DNA of 51,268 bases from an uncultured Victivallaceae bacterium. GTDB taxonomy: Bacteria > Verrucomicrobiota > Lentisphaeria > Victivallales > Victivallaceae. The translations under genes and the position numbers were made by a program. Positions 26,137-34,544 of this stretch are shown piece by piece; the stretch's first letter is position 1, and each line of letters opens with the position of its first letter. The stretch lies in assembly GCA_944389925.1 (NCBI GenBank), contig CALXOD010000022.1:1-51268 (forward strand). The letters run 5' to 3'. The notes beneath the pieces are model-generated. The model did not search any database and was not told the DNA's origin. It saw nothing but the letters and a program-made list of their open reading frames with translations.

Positions 26137-27048
26137 TTATCCCCGTTCTGCCGGGCGTACCCGTGCCACCAGCTGCATGAAGGCCCGTCCGTAGGCAATG
26201 TAGGCGGCGATGGCTGCCTGATCGCGTTCCTCCGCACGGTCGTCGATAAAACGCAGCGGCAGATGCGGCTCTATGGAAAAACCGCCATCGTAGCCACGTT
26301 GCAACAGGTCTCCGACGATTTTTTCTACCGCGCCTTCGCCTTCACCCGGGAGCGTCGGCAATACGGCGGCATTGTCGGAGGAAGCGGCGAATCGGTGACC
26401 GTCCTTGATGTGCACATGAACAATTTCCTCCCGGACCTGTCGGTAGAAGTCCCAGGAGTCCTGCAACCGTCCGCCGGTATCCGGGGTACTGCGGTCAAGG
26501 GTCCAGAGAGGATTGCCGGTGTCGAAGACCAGCTTCAATGCGGGGGACTGGATGTGTTCCAGCAGTCGCAGCGAATGCCGGGCGGACTGGCCGCCGTAGT
26601 TGCGGCAGTTTTCATGGCCGTATATCACACCTTCTTCTTCGCAGCGGTGGACGAGTCGGGTGACTTTGGCAAAGACGGCCTTCTCTACTTCCGGATCAAA
26701 AGGGGGACGTTGCGGTTGTACTAGAAAACTCATCCCTCGCAGAAGGCGGCATTTCAGGCGCCGCATTCGCGTGAGCGCTCGTTCCAGCATCGCCAGGCTG
26801 CGCTCGAAGTCCTCGTCGCTGAAGGGATCGCATTGCCAGTTTGCCACCGCAGATCCCAGGCAGGGAATTTGGATGCCGGCGTCCTCCAGTTTCCCGGCGA
26901 CTTCGTCGAAAGCGGCATCATCGAGATCGTGAAACTGTGTTTCTCCAACGTAGCGGGGCTCGATATGGCGCCAGCCCAGAGCTAGAGTGGCCGCGATCTG
27001 TCCGTCGATGCTGCGGGAGGCTTCATCCGCAAATCCACAATAAAACAT
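26137..27048 (-). CDS. TIM-barrel sugar phosphate isomerase/epimerase
   Basis: A 303-residue xylose-isomerase-like barrel (AP-endonuclease-2 family). The metal-binding and catalytic set is visible as E in GHENC (about 148), D in VFDTGNP (about 178), H in VHVHIKDG (about 213-217) and E in FSIEPHLPL (about 256). Such enzymes isomerise or epimerise keto sugars and sugar phosphates with a divalent metal. It lies upstream of the heparinase gene on the same strand (240-base gap with the lyase promoter inside) and is divergent from the GntR gene at 27380. A role downstream of glycan lysis is plausible. The substrate cannot be told from sequence. A second and third such barrel lie at 35621 and 45504. 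Confidence 0.8.
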   Translation of the reverse strand: MFYCGFADEASRSIDGQIAATLALGWRHIEPRYVGETQFHDLDDAAFDEVAGKLEDAGIQIPCLGSAVANWQCDPFSDEDFERSLAMLERALTRMRRLKCRLLRGMSFLVQPQRPPFDPEVEKAVFAKVTRLVHRCEEEGVIYGHENCRNYGGQSARHSLRLLEHIQSPALKLVFDTGNPLWTLDRSTPDTGGRLQDSWDFYRQVREEIVHVHIKDGHRFAASSDNAAVLPTLPGEGEGAVEKIVGDLLQRGYDGGFSIEPHLPLRFIDDRAEERDQAAIAAYIAYGRAFMQLVARVRPAERG

Positions 27049-27278
27049 GGAGACGCTCCTGGTTGCTGTTTAAGTAGAGGGCCGGAAAATATGGCGGCAT
27101 GCCCATCACCTGCCGGCATAACGATTCTATTTTCCAGCCACTCCGCCGTCCTTACTTATCTTTAAGGTAATTCCAGAGAAAGGCAATTGCAAGAATTTTA
27201 TCCGGGTATCCCGGACAGAGGAACGCAAAGTTTTTCATTGGAACTATCAGAAAAGAATGGGAAAAAACCGGTTTTATC

Positions 27279-27309
27279 TTGCTTTTTGTAGAAAAACGTG
27301 CCATATTAT
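27279..27309 (+). promoter_or_regulatory. promoter-like motif ahead of GntR gene
   Basis: TTGCTT (27279-27284) and TATTAT (27304-27309) with 19 bases between. The middle TTTTTGTAGAAAAA matches the motif at 21561 and is near-symmetric, so it could be an operator of the GntR protein itself. Confidence 0.4.
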
Positions 27310-27379
27310 AAAATGATAAAGAGAATCGGACAGAAGCGGGGACTCCAGCCCCTTTCTGTCCCCCCGGAAAGGTGGCACC

Positions 27380-28390
27380 ATGGCGCATCTGCCGAAATAT
27401 GAACTGGTCAAACGACAACTGCTGGCCGAACTCCGCTCCGGCGTTTATCCGGCGGGGGAACGGATTCCCACGCGGGAAGAACTGATTACCAAATTCGGTG
27501 TGACCCGGACCACCATCAATCAGGCGTTGAAGGAATTGGTGGATTGCGGCGTACTGAGTACCAGTCGTCGGGGGGGGACGGTGTTTACAGGACAGCAGCC
27601 GCCGCGCCGGGTTGCGTTTGTGTCCCAGCTGGAGCGCAGTTTGCCGGGGACGGGCGTACACGGGGAGACTGCGGAGATGAGTCTGTTGAATCCGCTGCTT
27701 TACCGGGCAGGGGAATTCAATCTGGAATTCATCGACATCAAGCATTTCACTCCCTCTCCGGAATTTGTGGAACGGTATGACTGTCTGGTGGCGGTGATGC
27801 CGCAGGACGCGCAGCTGGAAAAACTTGCGGAATTTCCGGACAAAGTCCTGTTTGTCAATCGGTACGGCGCGGATTTGAATTATATTTCCACCAATCACCG
27901 GGCGGCGGTTCGGGAGCTGGTACGGTACAATGTGACGGCTGCCGGAGGAGGTGCGCAGATGTTTTTCATCACGGCCCGCAGTGCGGGGAGCTGTTTTGTG
28001 GAGCGGGAGCGCCGGGCCGGGTTTGTAGACGAATGTGCGGCTGATCAGCTGTTTTACCGGATCTGCGAGGCGGAGACGACGGATTACGAAGAGGTTTTCC
28101 GGATGTTGTGCGAATTGCCGATCGTGCCGGGCAAACCGGTACTGATGTGCGCTCCTTCGCTGGCGTTTTCCGGTGCGGTGATCCAATGGGCACGCCAACG
28201 GAAGCTGCAGTTTGGCGTGGATCTTTTTTATTCTGATTTCGACAATCCCCATGCCCGTCGCACGACTGGAGAATATATCGTATCTGCGGTACAGGATTAT
28301 TCCGCGATGGGCCGAGAGATTTACCGGGCGTTGCAGGACTGGGGCAACGGCAAGATTCAAACTTTTATTCCCTGCCGGACGGTCGACTGA
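27380..28390 (+). CDS. GntR-type regulator, LacI-like effector domain
   Basis: A 336-residue regulator. The N-terminal GntR HTH (about 8-72) has FGVTRTTINQALKELVDCGV as the recognition region. The C-terminal domain (about 75-320) resembles LacI-type sugar-binding domains. A G8 run at codons for RRGGT is in frame here, so G runs are not lethal in themselves. It follows a 331-base region with the promoter-like motif. The uvrA gene starts 42 bases downstream, perhaps with its own promoter. It probably responds to a sugar from the neighbouring heparinase/epimerase genes, which are divergent from it. Confidence 0.83.
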   Translation: MAHLPKYELVKRQLLAELRSGVYPAGERIPTREELITKFGVTRTTINQALKELVDCGVLSTSRRGGTVFTGQQPPRRVAFVSQLERSLPGTGVHGETAEMSLLNPLLYRAGEFNLEFIDIKHFTPSPEFVERYDCLVAVMPQDAQLEKLAEFPDKVLFVNRYGADLNYISTNHRAAVRELVRYNVTAAGGGAQMFFITARSAGSCFVERERRAGFVDECAADQLFYRICEAETTDYEEVFRMLCELPIVPGKPVLMCAPSLAFSGAVIQWARQRKLQFGVDLFYSDFDNPHARRTTGEYIVSAVQDYSAMGREIYRALQDWGNGKIQTFIPCRTVD

Positions 28391-28432
28391 TCCGGCGATC
28401 CAAACAGGCGCGCCCCGGAGCGGCGGAACATC

Positions 28433-31309
28433 ATGTTGGAAAATATCATCATTCGCGATGCGAGTCAGCATAATCTGAAACATATTGACGCGGTTATTCC
28501 ACGCAATAAACTGGTGGTGATCACCGGCCTGAGCGGTTCGGGAAAATCCTCTCTTGCCTTTGATACGCTTTACGCCGAAGGACAGCGACGCTATGTGGAG
28601 AGTCTTTCCGCCTACGCCCGGCAGTTTCTCGACCGGTTGCAGAAACCGAAGGTGGAGCATATAGAAGGGCTTTCGCCCGCCATTGCCATCGAACAGCGCA
28701 CGGCAGGAGGCACCCCCCGCTCCACGGTGGCGACGGTGACGGAAATATACGATTATCTGCGGCTGCTTTACGCGCATGTCGGCATTCCGCATTGTCCGCG
28801 GTGTGGCCGAAAACTGGAGTCCCAGTCGGCGCAGAAGATTGCCGAACTCCTTGCCGCTGTCGAACCCGGGCGGAAGCTGATGCTGCTCGCGCCTTTCGTG
28901 GTCGGGCGCAAGGGGGAACACCGGGAGGTGCTCGCCGATTTGCGCTCCGAAGGATTTGTCCGAGCCCGTATCGACGGGGAAATTGTGCTGCTGGACGAGT
29001 TTGGGGAGGCGGTGCCGGATAAGAACAAACGGCACACCATTGAAGCCGTAGTGGACCGGCTGGTGTCAGGGCGGATGGATTCCGCCCGGCTGACCGATTC
29101 GGTGGAGACTGCGCTGCGGCACGGCAACGGCGTTATCACCGTGCTGCTGGAGAATCCCGATCCGTCCGGTCCCGCCTATCTGGAAGAACAGCACAGTGAA
29201 AAACTGGCCTGTCTTGCCTGTGGCGTCAGTTACGGTGAACTCCAGCCGCGGAATTTTTCCTTTAATGCTCCCTACGGAGCCTGTCCCGAATGTAACGGGT
29301 TGGGGATTCTGCAGGTCATGGATCCGGCGCTGGTGATTCCGGATGATTCGCTGTCCATCAAAAACGGTGCGATTCCGGGCTGGCGGCGGGGGCCGCGCCA
29401 TTTGATCATGTATTACAATCTGCTGCTGCGCAAGATTGCCGAATGCTGGAACTGCCCCGATATGTTGACCCGGCCCTTCCGGGAACTGCCGGAGTCCATC
29501 CGGAAGTTGCTGCTCTACGGGAGCGGCGACGAACCGCTGGAGTTCGATTACTACATGCATGGACGCAAATACCGGTGGAGCAAGCCTTTTGAGGGGATTC
29601 TGGAAAATTTGCGTCGCCGTATGGTTGAAACGGAATCGGATTCCGTGCGCGAGCGCTTGAAAGAATATCTCGCGCCCCGCGTCTGCCCGGCCTGCAAAGG
29701 GGCGCGTCTCAATCCGGTCAGTCTGGCAGTGACGGTGGGAGGTCTCGGGATTCACGAATTCAATGCGCTTTCGGTGGAGCAGGCATTGGCCTTTGTCGAA
29801 AAGCTGAATCTTGAAGGCGAGGCGGCGGCAATTGCCGGAGACGTGCTCAAGGAAATCCGCAGTCGCTTGACGTTTCTGCGGGACGTGGGGTTGAGTTACC
29901 TGACGCTGGACCGGATCAGTCATACCCTTTCCGGCGGTGAGGCGCAGCGCATCCGACTGGCAACGCAGCTGGGCTGCAGTCTGGTGGGCGTGCTGTATAT
30001 TCTGGATGAACCGAGCATCGGACTGCACCAGCGGGACAACGATCGACTGCTGGATACACTGGCCCGGCTTCGGGATCTCGGCAATACCGTCCTGGTCGTG
30101 GAACATGACCTCGATACCATCAACCGGGCGGATTATGTGTTGGACCTCGGTCCTGGTGCGGGGCGGCTCGGCGGCGAGCTGGTGGCCGCCGGGACGCCGG
30201 AGGAAATCAAACGTTCGGAGCGATCTCTCACCGGAGCGTTTCTGTCCGGCCGGCGTGAGCTGGCGGTCCCGGAAAAACGTTGCCGGGGGAACGGCAGGAA
30301 AATCTCTATTCGCGGTGCGCGCCACAACAATCTCAAGAATATCGATGTAGACATTCCGCTCGGCACCTTCTGCTGTGTGACCGGCGTTTCCGGTTCCGGC
30401 AAGAGTTCTCTGATCAACGAAATTCTGGTGCGGGCGCTCAACCGGCAGCAGAAAGTTCAGGATCTGCCGCCCGGGGAACACGATTCCATCCGGGGCCTTC
30501 AGTATGTGGATAAGACGATTGTCATCGATCAGAGTCCGATCGGGCGAACCCCGCGTTCGAATCCGGCGACCTACACGGATGCCTTTGGAGCGATTCGGAA
30601 ACTGTTTGCAGAGCTTCCGGAATCCAAAGTCCGGGGGTTCGGCCCCGGACGTTACAGCTTCAACGTCAAAGGCGGACGCTGCGAGGAGTGCAAGGGCGAC
30701 GGCATTAAAAAGATCGAAATGCAGTTTCTCTCCGATGTTTACGTGGAGTGCTCCGCCTGCGGCGGCCGGCGCTTCAACAAGGAGACGTTGTCGGTGCATT
30801 ATAAAAAGCGCAGCATTGCCGATGTGCTGGAGATGACCGTCAATCAGGCTGCGGAATTTTTCGATGCATTTCCCGCGCTTTCCCGGAAACTGGCGACGCT
30901 GCGGGAGGTCGGACTGGGATATGTGCAGCTGGGGCAGCCGGCGACCACCCTTTCCGGCGGCGAGGCTCAGCGGGTGAAACTGGCCGCCGAACTGGCCCGG
31001 GTGCCGCGTGGACATACGCTTTATGTGCTGGATGAACCCACGACCGGATTGCATCTGGCGGATATTGAACAACTCATGAAAGTGCTGCTGAAATTACGCG
31101 ACCTCGGCAATACCGTGCTGGTGATCGAACATAACCTTGACGTGATCAAGTGCGCCGACTATGTGCTGGATCTCGGGCCGGAAGGCGGTTCCGGCGGCGG
31201 CGAACTGGTGGCCTGCGGTACTCCGGAAGAGGTGGCGCGGGTGGAGGCCTCGCATACCGGGCGTTATCTGCGGCCGTATCTGAAAGGGAAAGTGACGCCA
31301 TGTTGCTGA
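28433..31309 (+). CDS. uvrA: UvrA, excision nuclease subunit A
   Basis: The 958-residue damage-recognition ATPase of nucleotide excision repair. It forms a dimer that scans DNA and loads UvrB. The first ABC module has GLSGSGKSS near residue 33, a zinc finger CPRCGRK near 120 with the second Cys pair near 260 (CLACGVS), and signature LSGGEAQRIRLATQ near 500. The second module has Walker A GVSGSGKSSL near 650, zinc finger CEECKGDG...CSACGG near 745-775, and signature LSGGEAQRVKLA near 840. The length is normal. The stop overlaps the start of the next gene by 10 bases, an odd pairing with a transporter. Confidence 0.97.
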   Translation: MLENIIIRDASQHNLKHIDAVIPRNKLVVITGLSGSGKSSLAFDTLYAEGQRRYVESLSAYARQFLDRLQKPKVEHIEGLSPAIAIEQRTAGGTPRSTVATVTEIYDYLRLLYAHVGIPHCPRCGRKLESQSAQKIAELLAAVEPGRKLMLLAPFVVGRKGEHREVLADLRSEGFVRARIDGEIVLLDEFGEAVPDKNKRHTIEAVVDRLVSGRMDSARLTDSVETALRHGNGVITVLLENPDPSGPAYLEEQHSEKLACLACGVSYGELQPRNFSFNAPYGACPECNGLGILQVMDPALVIPDDSLSIKNGAIPGWRRGPRHLIMYYNLLLRKIAECWNCPDMLTRPFRELPESIRKLLLYGSGDEPLEFDYYMHGRKYRWSKPFEGILENLRRRMVETESDSVRERLKEYLAPRVCPACKGARLNPVSLAVTVGGLGIHEFNALSVEQALAFVEKLNLEGEAAAIAGDVLKEIRSRLTFLRDVGLSYLTLDRISHTLSGGEAQRIRLATQLGCSLVGVLYILDEPSIGLHQRDNDRLLDTLARLRDLGNTVLVVEHDLDTINRADYVLDLGPGAGRLGGELVAAGTPEEIKRSERSLTGAFLSGRRELAVPEKRCRGNGRKISIRGARHNNLKNIDVDIPLGTFCCVTGVSGSGKSSLINEILVRALNRQQKVQDLPPGEHDSIRGLQYVDKTIVIDQSPIGRTPRSNPATYTDAFGAIRKLFAELPESKVRGFGPGRYSFNVKGGRCEECKGDGIKKIEMQFLSDVYVECSACGGRRFNKETLSVHYKKRSIADVLEMTVNQAAEFFDAFPALSRKLATLREVGLGYVQLGQPATTLSGGEAQRVKLAAELARVPRGHTLYVLDEPTTGLHLADIEQLMKVLLKLRDLGNTVLVIEHNLDVIKCADYVLDLGPEGGSGGGELVACGTPEEVARVEASHTGRYLRPYLKGKVTPCC

Positions 31310-32232
31310 AGGTTTTCATGGCGATTCTGGAGACGTTCATCGTTTTCGGATTCGGGGTGTTCGTCTGGAAAAAGGGGATGATCCATCCGGACGATCTGGA
31401 TAAACTGGGGAAATTGACGCTGGATTTCTTTTTCCCGATGCTGACTTTTTCCACGATTACGTCGAGCTTCGATCCGGAACGGCTGAATGAACTCTGGCTG
31501 ATGCCGGTACTCGGGTTCGGCCTGATGGCATTCGGTGGCGCGGCCGGATGGTTTTTAAAAAAATTCATGAAGAACCGTACGCCGGAACGCGAGCGGACTT
31601 TTCACCATATCTGTGCGATCAACAATTATGTCTTTCTGCCGTTGATCGTATTGCAGAACATCGGCAATGACCGCCATATTGCATTGCTTCTGATGATGAA
31701 TGTCGGTTCAACCATCGGTTTCTGGACCATCGGTATCATGACATTGAACGGTGGCGGCAGCTGGGCACAATCGATCCGGAGTATCTGGTCGATCAACCTG
31801 GCGGCTGTAGTGGCGGCATTGGTGGTCGCTTTTCTGGGCATTCCGGTGGTTGGGCCGCTGGCCAAGGCAATTCGCAGCATGGGCAACATGGCGGTACCAT
31901 TCATGCTGCTGCTGATTGGTATCGCGTTGGCCCAGTGCTGGCGCCGGATCTGGACGCACAAATTTGACATGACCTATCTGACGCTGGTCCGGTTGCTGGT
32001 GATTCCGGTCTTGATCGGCGCAGTGTTGAAATTACTGCCGCTTCCGGCGGATGTGCTGCTGGTGACGCTGGTGGTGGCGCTGATGCCGGCGGCTTCCAGT
32101 TCGGTGCTGGTGGCGCGGCGTTACGGTGGATGTGAAGACTTCGCAGGGCAGGCGATTATTATTACTACGCTGATTTCTCTGCTGACGATTCCGCTGCTGT
32201 TGCGGATGTTTCTCGGAGAAGCCGGAGTGTAA
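31300..32232 (+). CDS. AEC-family (auxin efflux carrier-like) permease
   Basis: A 310-residue integral membrane protein with about ten hydrophobic segments, in the auxin efflux carrier/malonate transporter fold. Typical markers are the N-terminal helix LETFIVFGFGVFVWKKG, the Asn-containing kink AINNYVFLPL near the middle, and a final bundle rich in leucines. The substrate is probably an organic anion; the sequence does not say which. The ATG (31300) lies within the last codons of uvrA, so translation is coupled. The kinase-like gene follows by about 55 bases. Confidence 0.8.
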   Translation: MLLKVFMAILETFIVFGFGVFVWKKGMIHPDDLDKLGKLTLDFFFPMLTFSTITSSFDPERLNELWLMPVLGFGLMAFGGAAGWFLKKFMKNRTPERERTFHHICAINNYVFLPLIVLQNIGNDRHIALLLMMNVGSTIGFWTIGIMTLNGGGSWAQSIRSIWSINLAAVVAALVVAFLGIPVVGPLAKAIRSMGNMAVPFMLLLIGIALAQCWRRIWTHKFDMTYLTLVRLLVIPVLIGAVLKLLPLPADVLLVTLVVALMPAASSSVLVARRYGGCEDFAGQAIIITTLISLLTIPLLLRMFLGEAGV

Positions 32233-32289
32233 TGGACGCAACGGTCCCTGCAGACAGCGGTGAGTAAATAACTCGGGGAGGAGTGGGTG

Positions 32290-32871
32290 ATGGCACCGTT
32301 TCTGGTCGGCATCGGTGGCGGCAGCGCCTCCGGAAAGAGTTTTCTGACAGAGCGTCTGGTGGAACGTCTGGCGGGACGGAGGGTGATGCAGATTCACACC
32401 GACACGTTTTTCCGGAAGGAGAAGCCGCGGATGAAGTCCCGTTTTTCCGGGAATTTTCTGGAAGACTTCAATCAACCGGCAAGCTGGGATCTGGACAGGT
32501 TTGTTGCGGCCTTTGGCGAAGCGGCCGGTTCCGGAGCGGAGGTGGTGGTGGTCGAAGGCATTTTCGCGCTGTATCTCGAATCGGTGCGGAGTCGTTACGA
32601 TCTGACGGTATTTGTCGACACGCCTTCTGATGAGCGCTTTTATCGGCGGATCCGGCGGCGCATGGCGCTGGGGGTGACGCTGGAGGAGGAGGCGGATTAT
32701 TTCCTTGGAACCCAGCGCTTCCGGCATCAGGAGTTTTATGAGCCGCTCCGGGCTCTCGCGGACGTCGTGATCAACGGCAGTGAAATTACTGCGCGCAAAG
32801 TTGCGGTCGTAGCCGCCTACATACAATCCATGCTGCCGCCGGTAGATCGAGAGGATTCCACCGGCCATTAA
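32290..32871 (+). CDS. P-loop uridine-kinase-like nucleotide/sugar kinase
   Basis: A protein of 193 residues (GTG at 32287 is an alternative start; GGAGGAG at 32275-32283 precedes both). Walker A is GGGSASGKS at about 8-16, followed by a segment rich in Asp, then the Walker B-like VVVVEGIFALY and the lid RRIRRRMALG. The fold is that of uridine kinase/phosphoribulokinase. It should phosphorylate a nucleoside or small sugar with ATP. It belongs to the short operon uvrA - AEC permease - this gene. Without deeper comparison the substrate remains open. Confidence 0.8.
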   Translation: MAPFLVGIGGGSASGKSFLTERLVERLAGRRVMQIHTDTFFRKEKPRMKSRFSGNFLEDFNQPASWDLDRFVAAFGEAAGSGAEVVVVEGIFALYLESVRSRYDLTVFVDTPSDERFYRRIRRRMALGVTLEEEADYFLGTQRFRHQEFYEPLRALADVVINGSEITARKVAVVAAYIQSMLPPVDREDSTGH

Positions 32872-32902
32872 GGTACAGCGCTGTTGGGCGTTCAGGGGGG
32901 TG

Positions 32903-33553
32903 TCAGTGCATTTTTCGGCGGCAGGTGGTGCTGCTGCGTCGGGTGCTGCACGGGGTATAGCCGCCGGGAAAGAGACTGCCCGGTCGAACTTCGAGGCGCA
33001 TGGCCAGTTCCAGCGGCGTGGCAGCGGCGCATTCGCGCTGCATGGCCAACAGCAGATGGGCGGCGGCTTCGGCGTCCGCTGCAGCGTTATGGTGATGGAA
33101 GCGATGGCCGATGAAATCACACAGGGTATTAAGCTTGTGATTTTCCAGCTGCGGCCAGAGTCGGGCGGCGGTTTTGCAGCTGCATAGATACTTGCATGTG
33201 GGGTAGGGCAGACCGTAGGTGTCGCAGAGGGCTCGCAGGACCGACAGATCAAAAGCGGCATTATGGGCTACAAGAAGGTTGCCCGTCAACAATGGCATCA
33301 GCCGCGGTGCGAGGTCGCCGAACTCTGGAGCATCTGCCACGTCGGTTTCATGAATGCCGTGGATGGCGACGTTGAAAGGATCAAAACGGGCACAGGCCGG
33401 AGGCGGTTTTATCAATTGCTCGGTGGTGAAGGTAATGACGTCATCAGTAATGACGGCGATGCCGACGGAACAGGCGCTGGCGCGTGCTGCGTTGGCGGTT
33501 TCAAAGTCAATGCATATGGTTTTCAAGAACAGATTCTCCAATCGTTTCCGCAT
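32903..33553 (-). CDS. DnaQ-like 3'-5' exonuclease
   Basis: A DEDDh exonuclease of up to 216 residues. Exo I is ICIDFETANA, Exo II AHNAAFD and Exo III HHHNAAADAEAAA, giving Asp, Glu, Asp and His/Asp for two metals. It resembles stand-alone epsilon-like proteins that proofread or process DNA. The start is uncertain: the ATG at 33553 lies 47 bases inside the AraC gene, while a TTG at 33526, nine bases after GGAG, would start directly before the ICIDFET strand. In both cases the gene overlaps the regulator's 3' end. Confidence 0.82.
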   Translation of the reverse strand: MRKRLENLFLKTICIDFETANAARASACSVGIAVITDDVITFTTEQLIKPPPACARFDPFNVAIHGIHETDVADAPEFGDLAPRLMPLLTGNLLVAHNAAFDLSVLRALCDTYGLPYPTCKYLCSCKTAARLWPQLENHKLNTLCDFIGHRFHHHNAAADAEAAAHLLLAMQRECAAATPLELAMRLEVRPGSLFPGGYTPCSTRRSSTTCRRKMH

Positions 33554-34373
33554 GGCGCCGGAAATGCCCCGGTGTCATGCCCCGTTTTTTATGATACAAT
33601 CGTGAAAAATAACCTGCGTCGGCATAGCCGACAGCCGCTGCCGCCTCTTTGACCGATAACCCGGGGTCGGCGGTCATTAACTGTTCCGCCCGGGCGAGAC
33701 GCAGTTCGATCAGCAGTTCCTGAAATGACATTCCGAGCTTGCGGCGGAGTTGATGTGTCACAGTAGAGGGACTGCAATGCAGCTGCCGTGCTGCGTCGGC
33801 AACCGTCAGCGGTTCAGCACAATGGCGGCGCAGCCATCGCTCCAGCTCCCGGACGGAGACAGAATCTTTTTTGACAATCAATTCATGGTCAATGATATAG
33901 TCGACAAGCATTTCGAAGAGCCCCAGTACTGGCTCCAGCCGTTCCGGAGTGAATTCCGGAAGTGAACGATAGGTCCGGAGCAGTTCTCCGCGTCGTTCCG
34001 GCGGGCAGCGCCGCAGAACGCTTTCCGGAGGCTCCGGCGCGGTACGGAATTGTCCGAACATGGAGAAGCCCAGCAGTTCTTCTCCTGCCCGAATGGGCGC
34101 GATCGCTTCTTCCACACCGGCATGGCAACGGTAGGGATAGAGCCGTCCCCGGGCCAGGCAGCAGTTTCTGGCAGTCCGGTCATTGGCTTCGCAGTCGGCC
34201 CGGGAACAGACTGCCTGCTGGATTAATTCGCAGTAGGGGGCATTCATGCGTCGCCGCCGTCGGATTTCGCCGTCCGGAGTACAGAAGAGGATGGTTACTC
34301 CGAAACTGTCCGAGAAATTCTGGAAAATCCGGTTGATACGTTCATCCAGCAGCAGTTCAAGATCCCGTTTCAT
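33507..34373 (-). CDS. AraC-family regulator with PocR sensor domain
   Basis: A 288-residue transcription factor. Residues of about 15-165 form a PocR-type ligand domain with several Cys (QAVCSRADCEANDRT, then RNCC). A C-terminal AraC double HTH covers about 185-285 (LTVADAARQLHCSPSTVTHQ and the second half SVKEAAAAVGYADAGYFSRL). PocR domains sense small alcohols or related ligands or use metal/thiol sites. It is divergent from the dehydrogenase gene at 34545 and should control that operon, binding near 34483-34499. It probably also represses its own synthesis. Confidence 0.87.
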   Translation of the reverse strand: MKRDLELLLDERINRIFQNFSDSFGVTILFCTPDGEIRRRRRMNAPYCELIQQAVCSRADCEANDRTARNCCLARGRLYPYRCHAGVEEAIAPIRAGEELLGFSMFGQFRTAPEPPESVLRRCPPERRGELLRTYRSLPEFTPERLEPVLGLFEMLVDYIIDHELIVKKDSVSVRELERWLRRHCAEPLTVADAARQLHCSPSTVTHQLRRKLGMSFQELLIELRLARAEQLMTADPGLSVKEAAAAVGYADAGYFSRLYHKKRGMTPGHFRRHAETIGESVLENHMH

Positions 34374-34461
34374 CGGTGTTCCCTTAGTAAATTCAGATCA
34401 TATGATTGGATTAAGATAGCGTATTTTTGCCTGATTGTCCAGTTTTTTGCCGTCTTCACCA

Positions 34462-34499
34462 TTCACAAACAGGGAAAAATCCGATAAACTATGATAAAC
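34462..34499 (+). promoter_or_regulatory. promoter and repeated half-sites of the dehydrogenase operon
   Basis: TTCACA (34462-34467), a 17-base spacer and TAAACT (34485-34490) form a promoter for the gene at 34545. GATAAAC occurs twice, at 34483-34489 and 34493-34499, exactly 10 bases apart (one helical turn). This suits tandem binding by the divergent AraC regulator, overlapping the -10 region. Confidence 0.45.
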
Positions 34500-34544
34500 G
34501 GATGCGCCATTCCGTAATTTTTCACACAGAAAGGGAAAAGGATC

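Noticed and set aside
27152-29035. A 627-residue minus-strand frame opposite the GntR gene and uvrA
   Set aside because: It crosses the promoter region of the GntR gene and the start of uvrA and has no recognisable domain. An antisense shadow.
29066-31072. A long minus-strand frame opposite uvrA (668 residues)
   Set aside because: It mirrors the codon pattern of uvrA in a GC-rich region, is unlike any family, and has no ribosome binding site. It is a shadow of the real gene.
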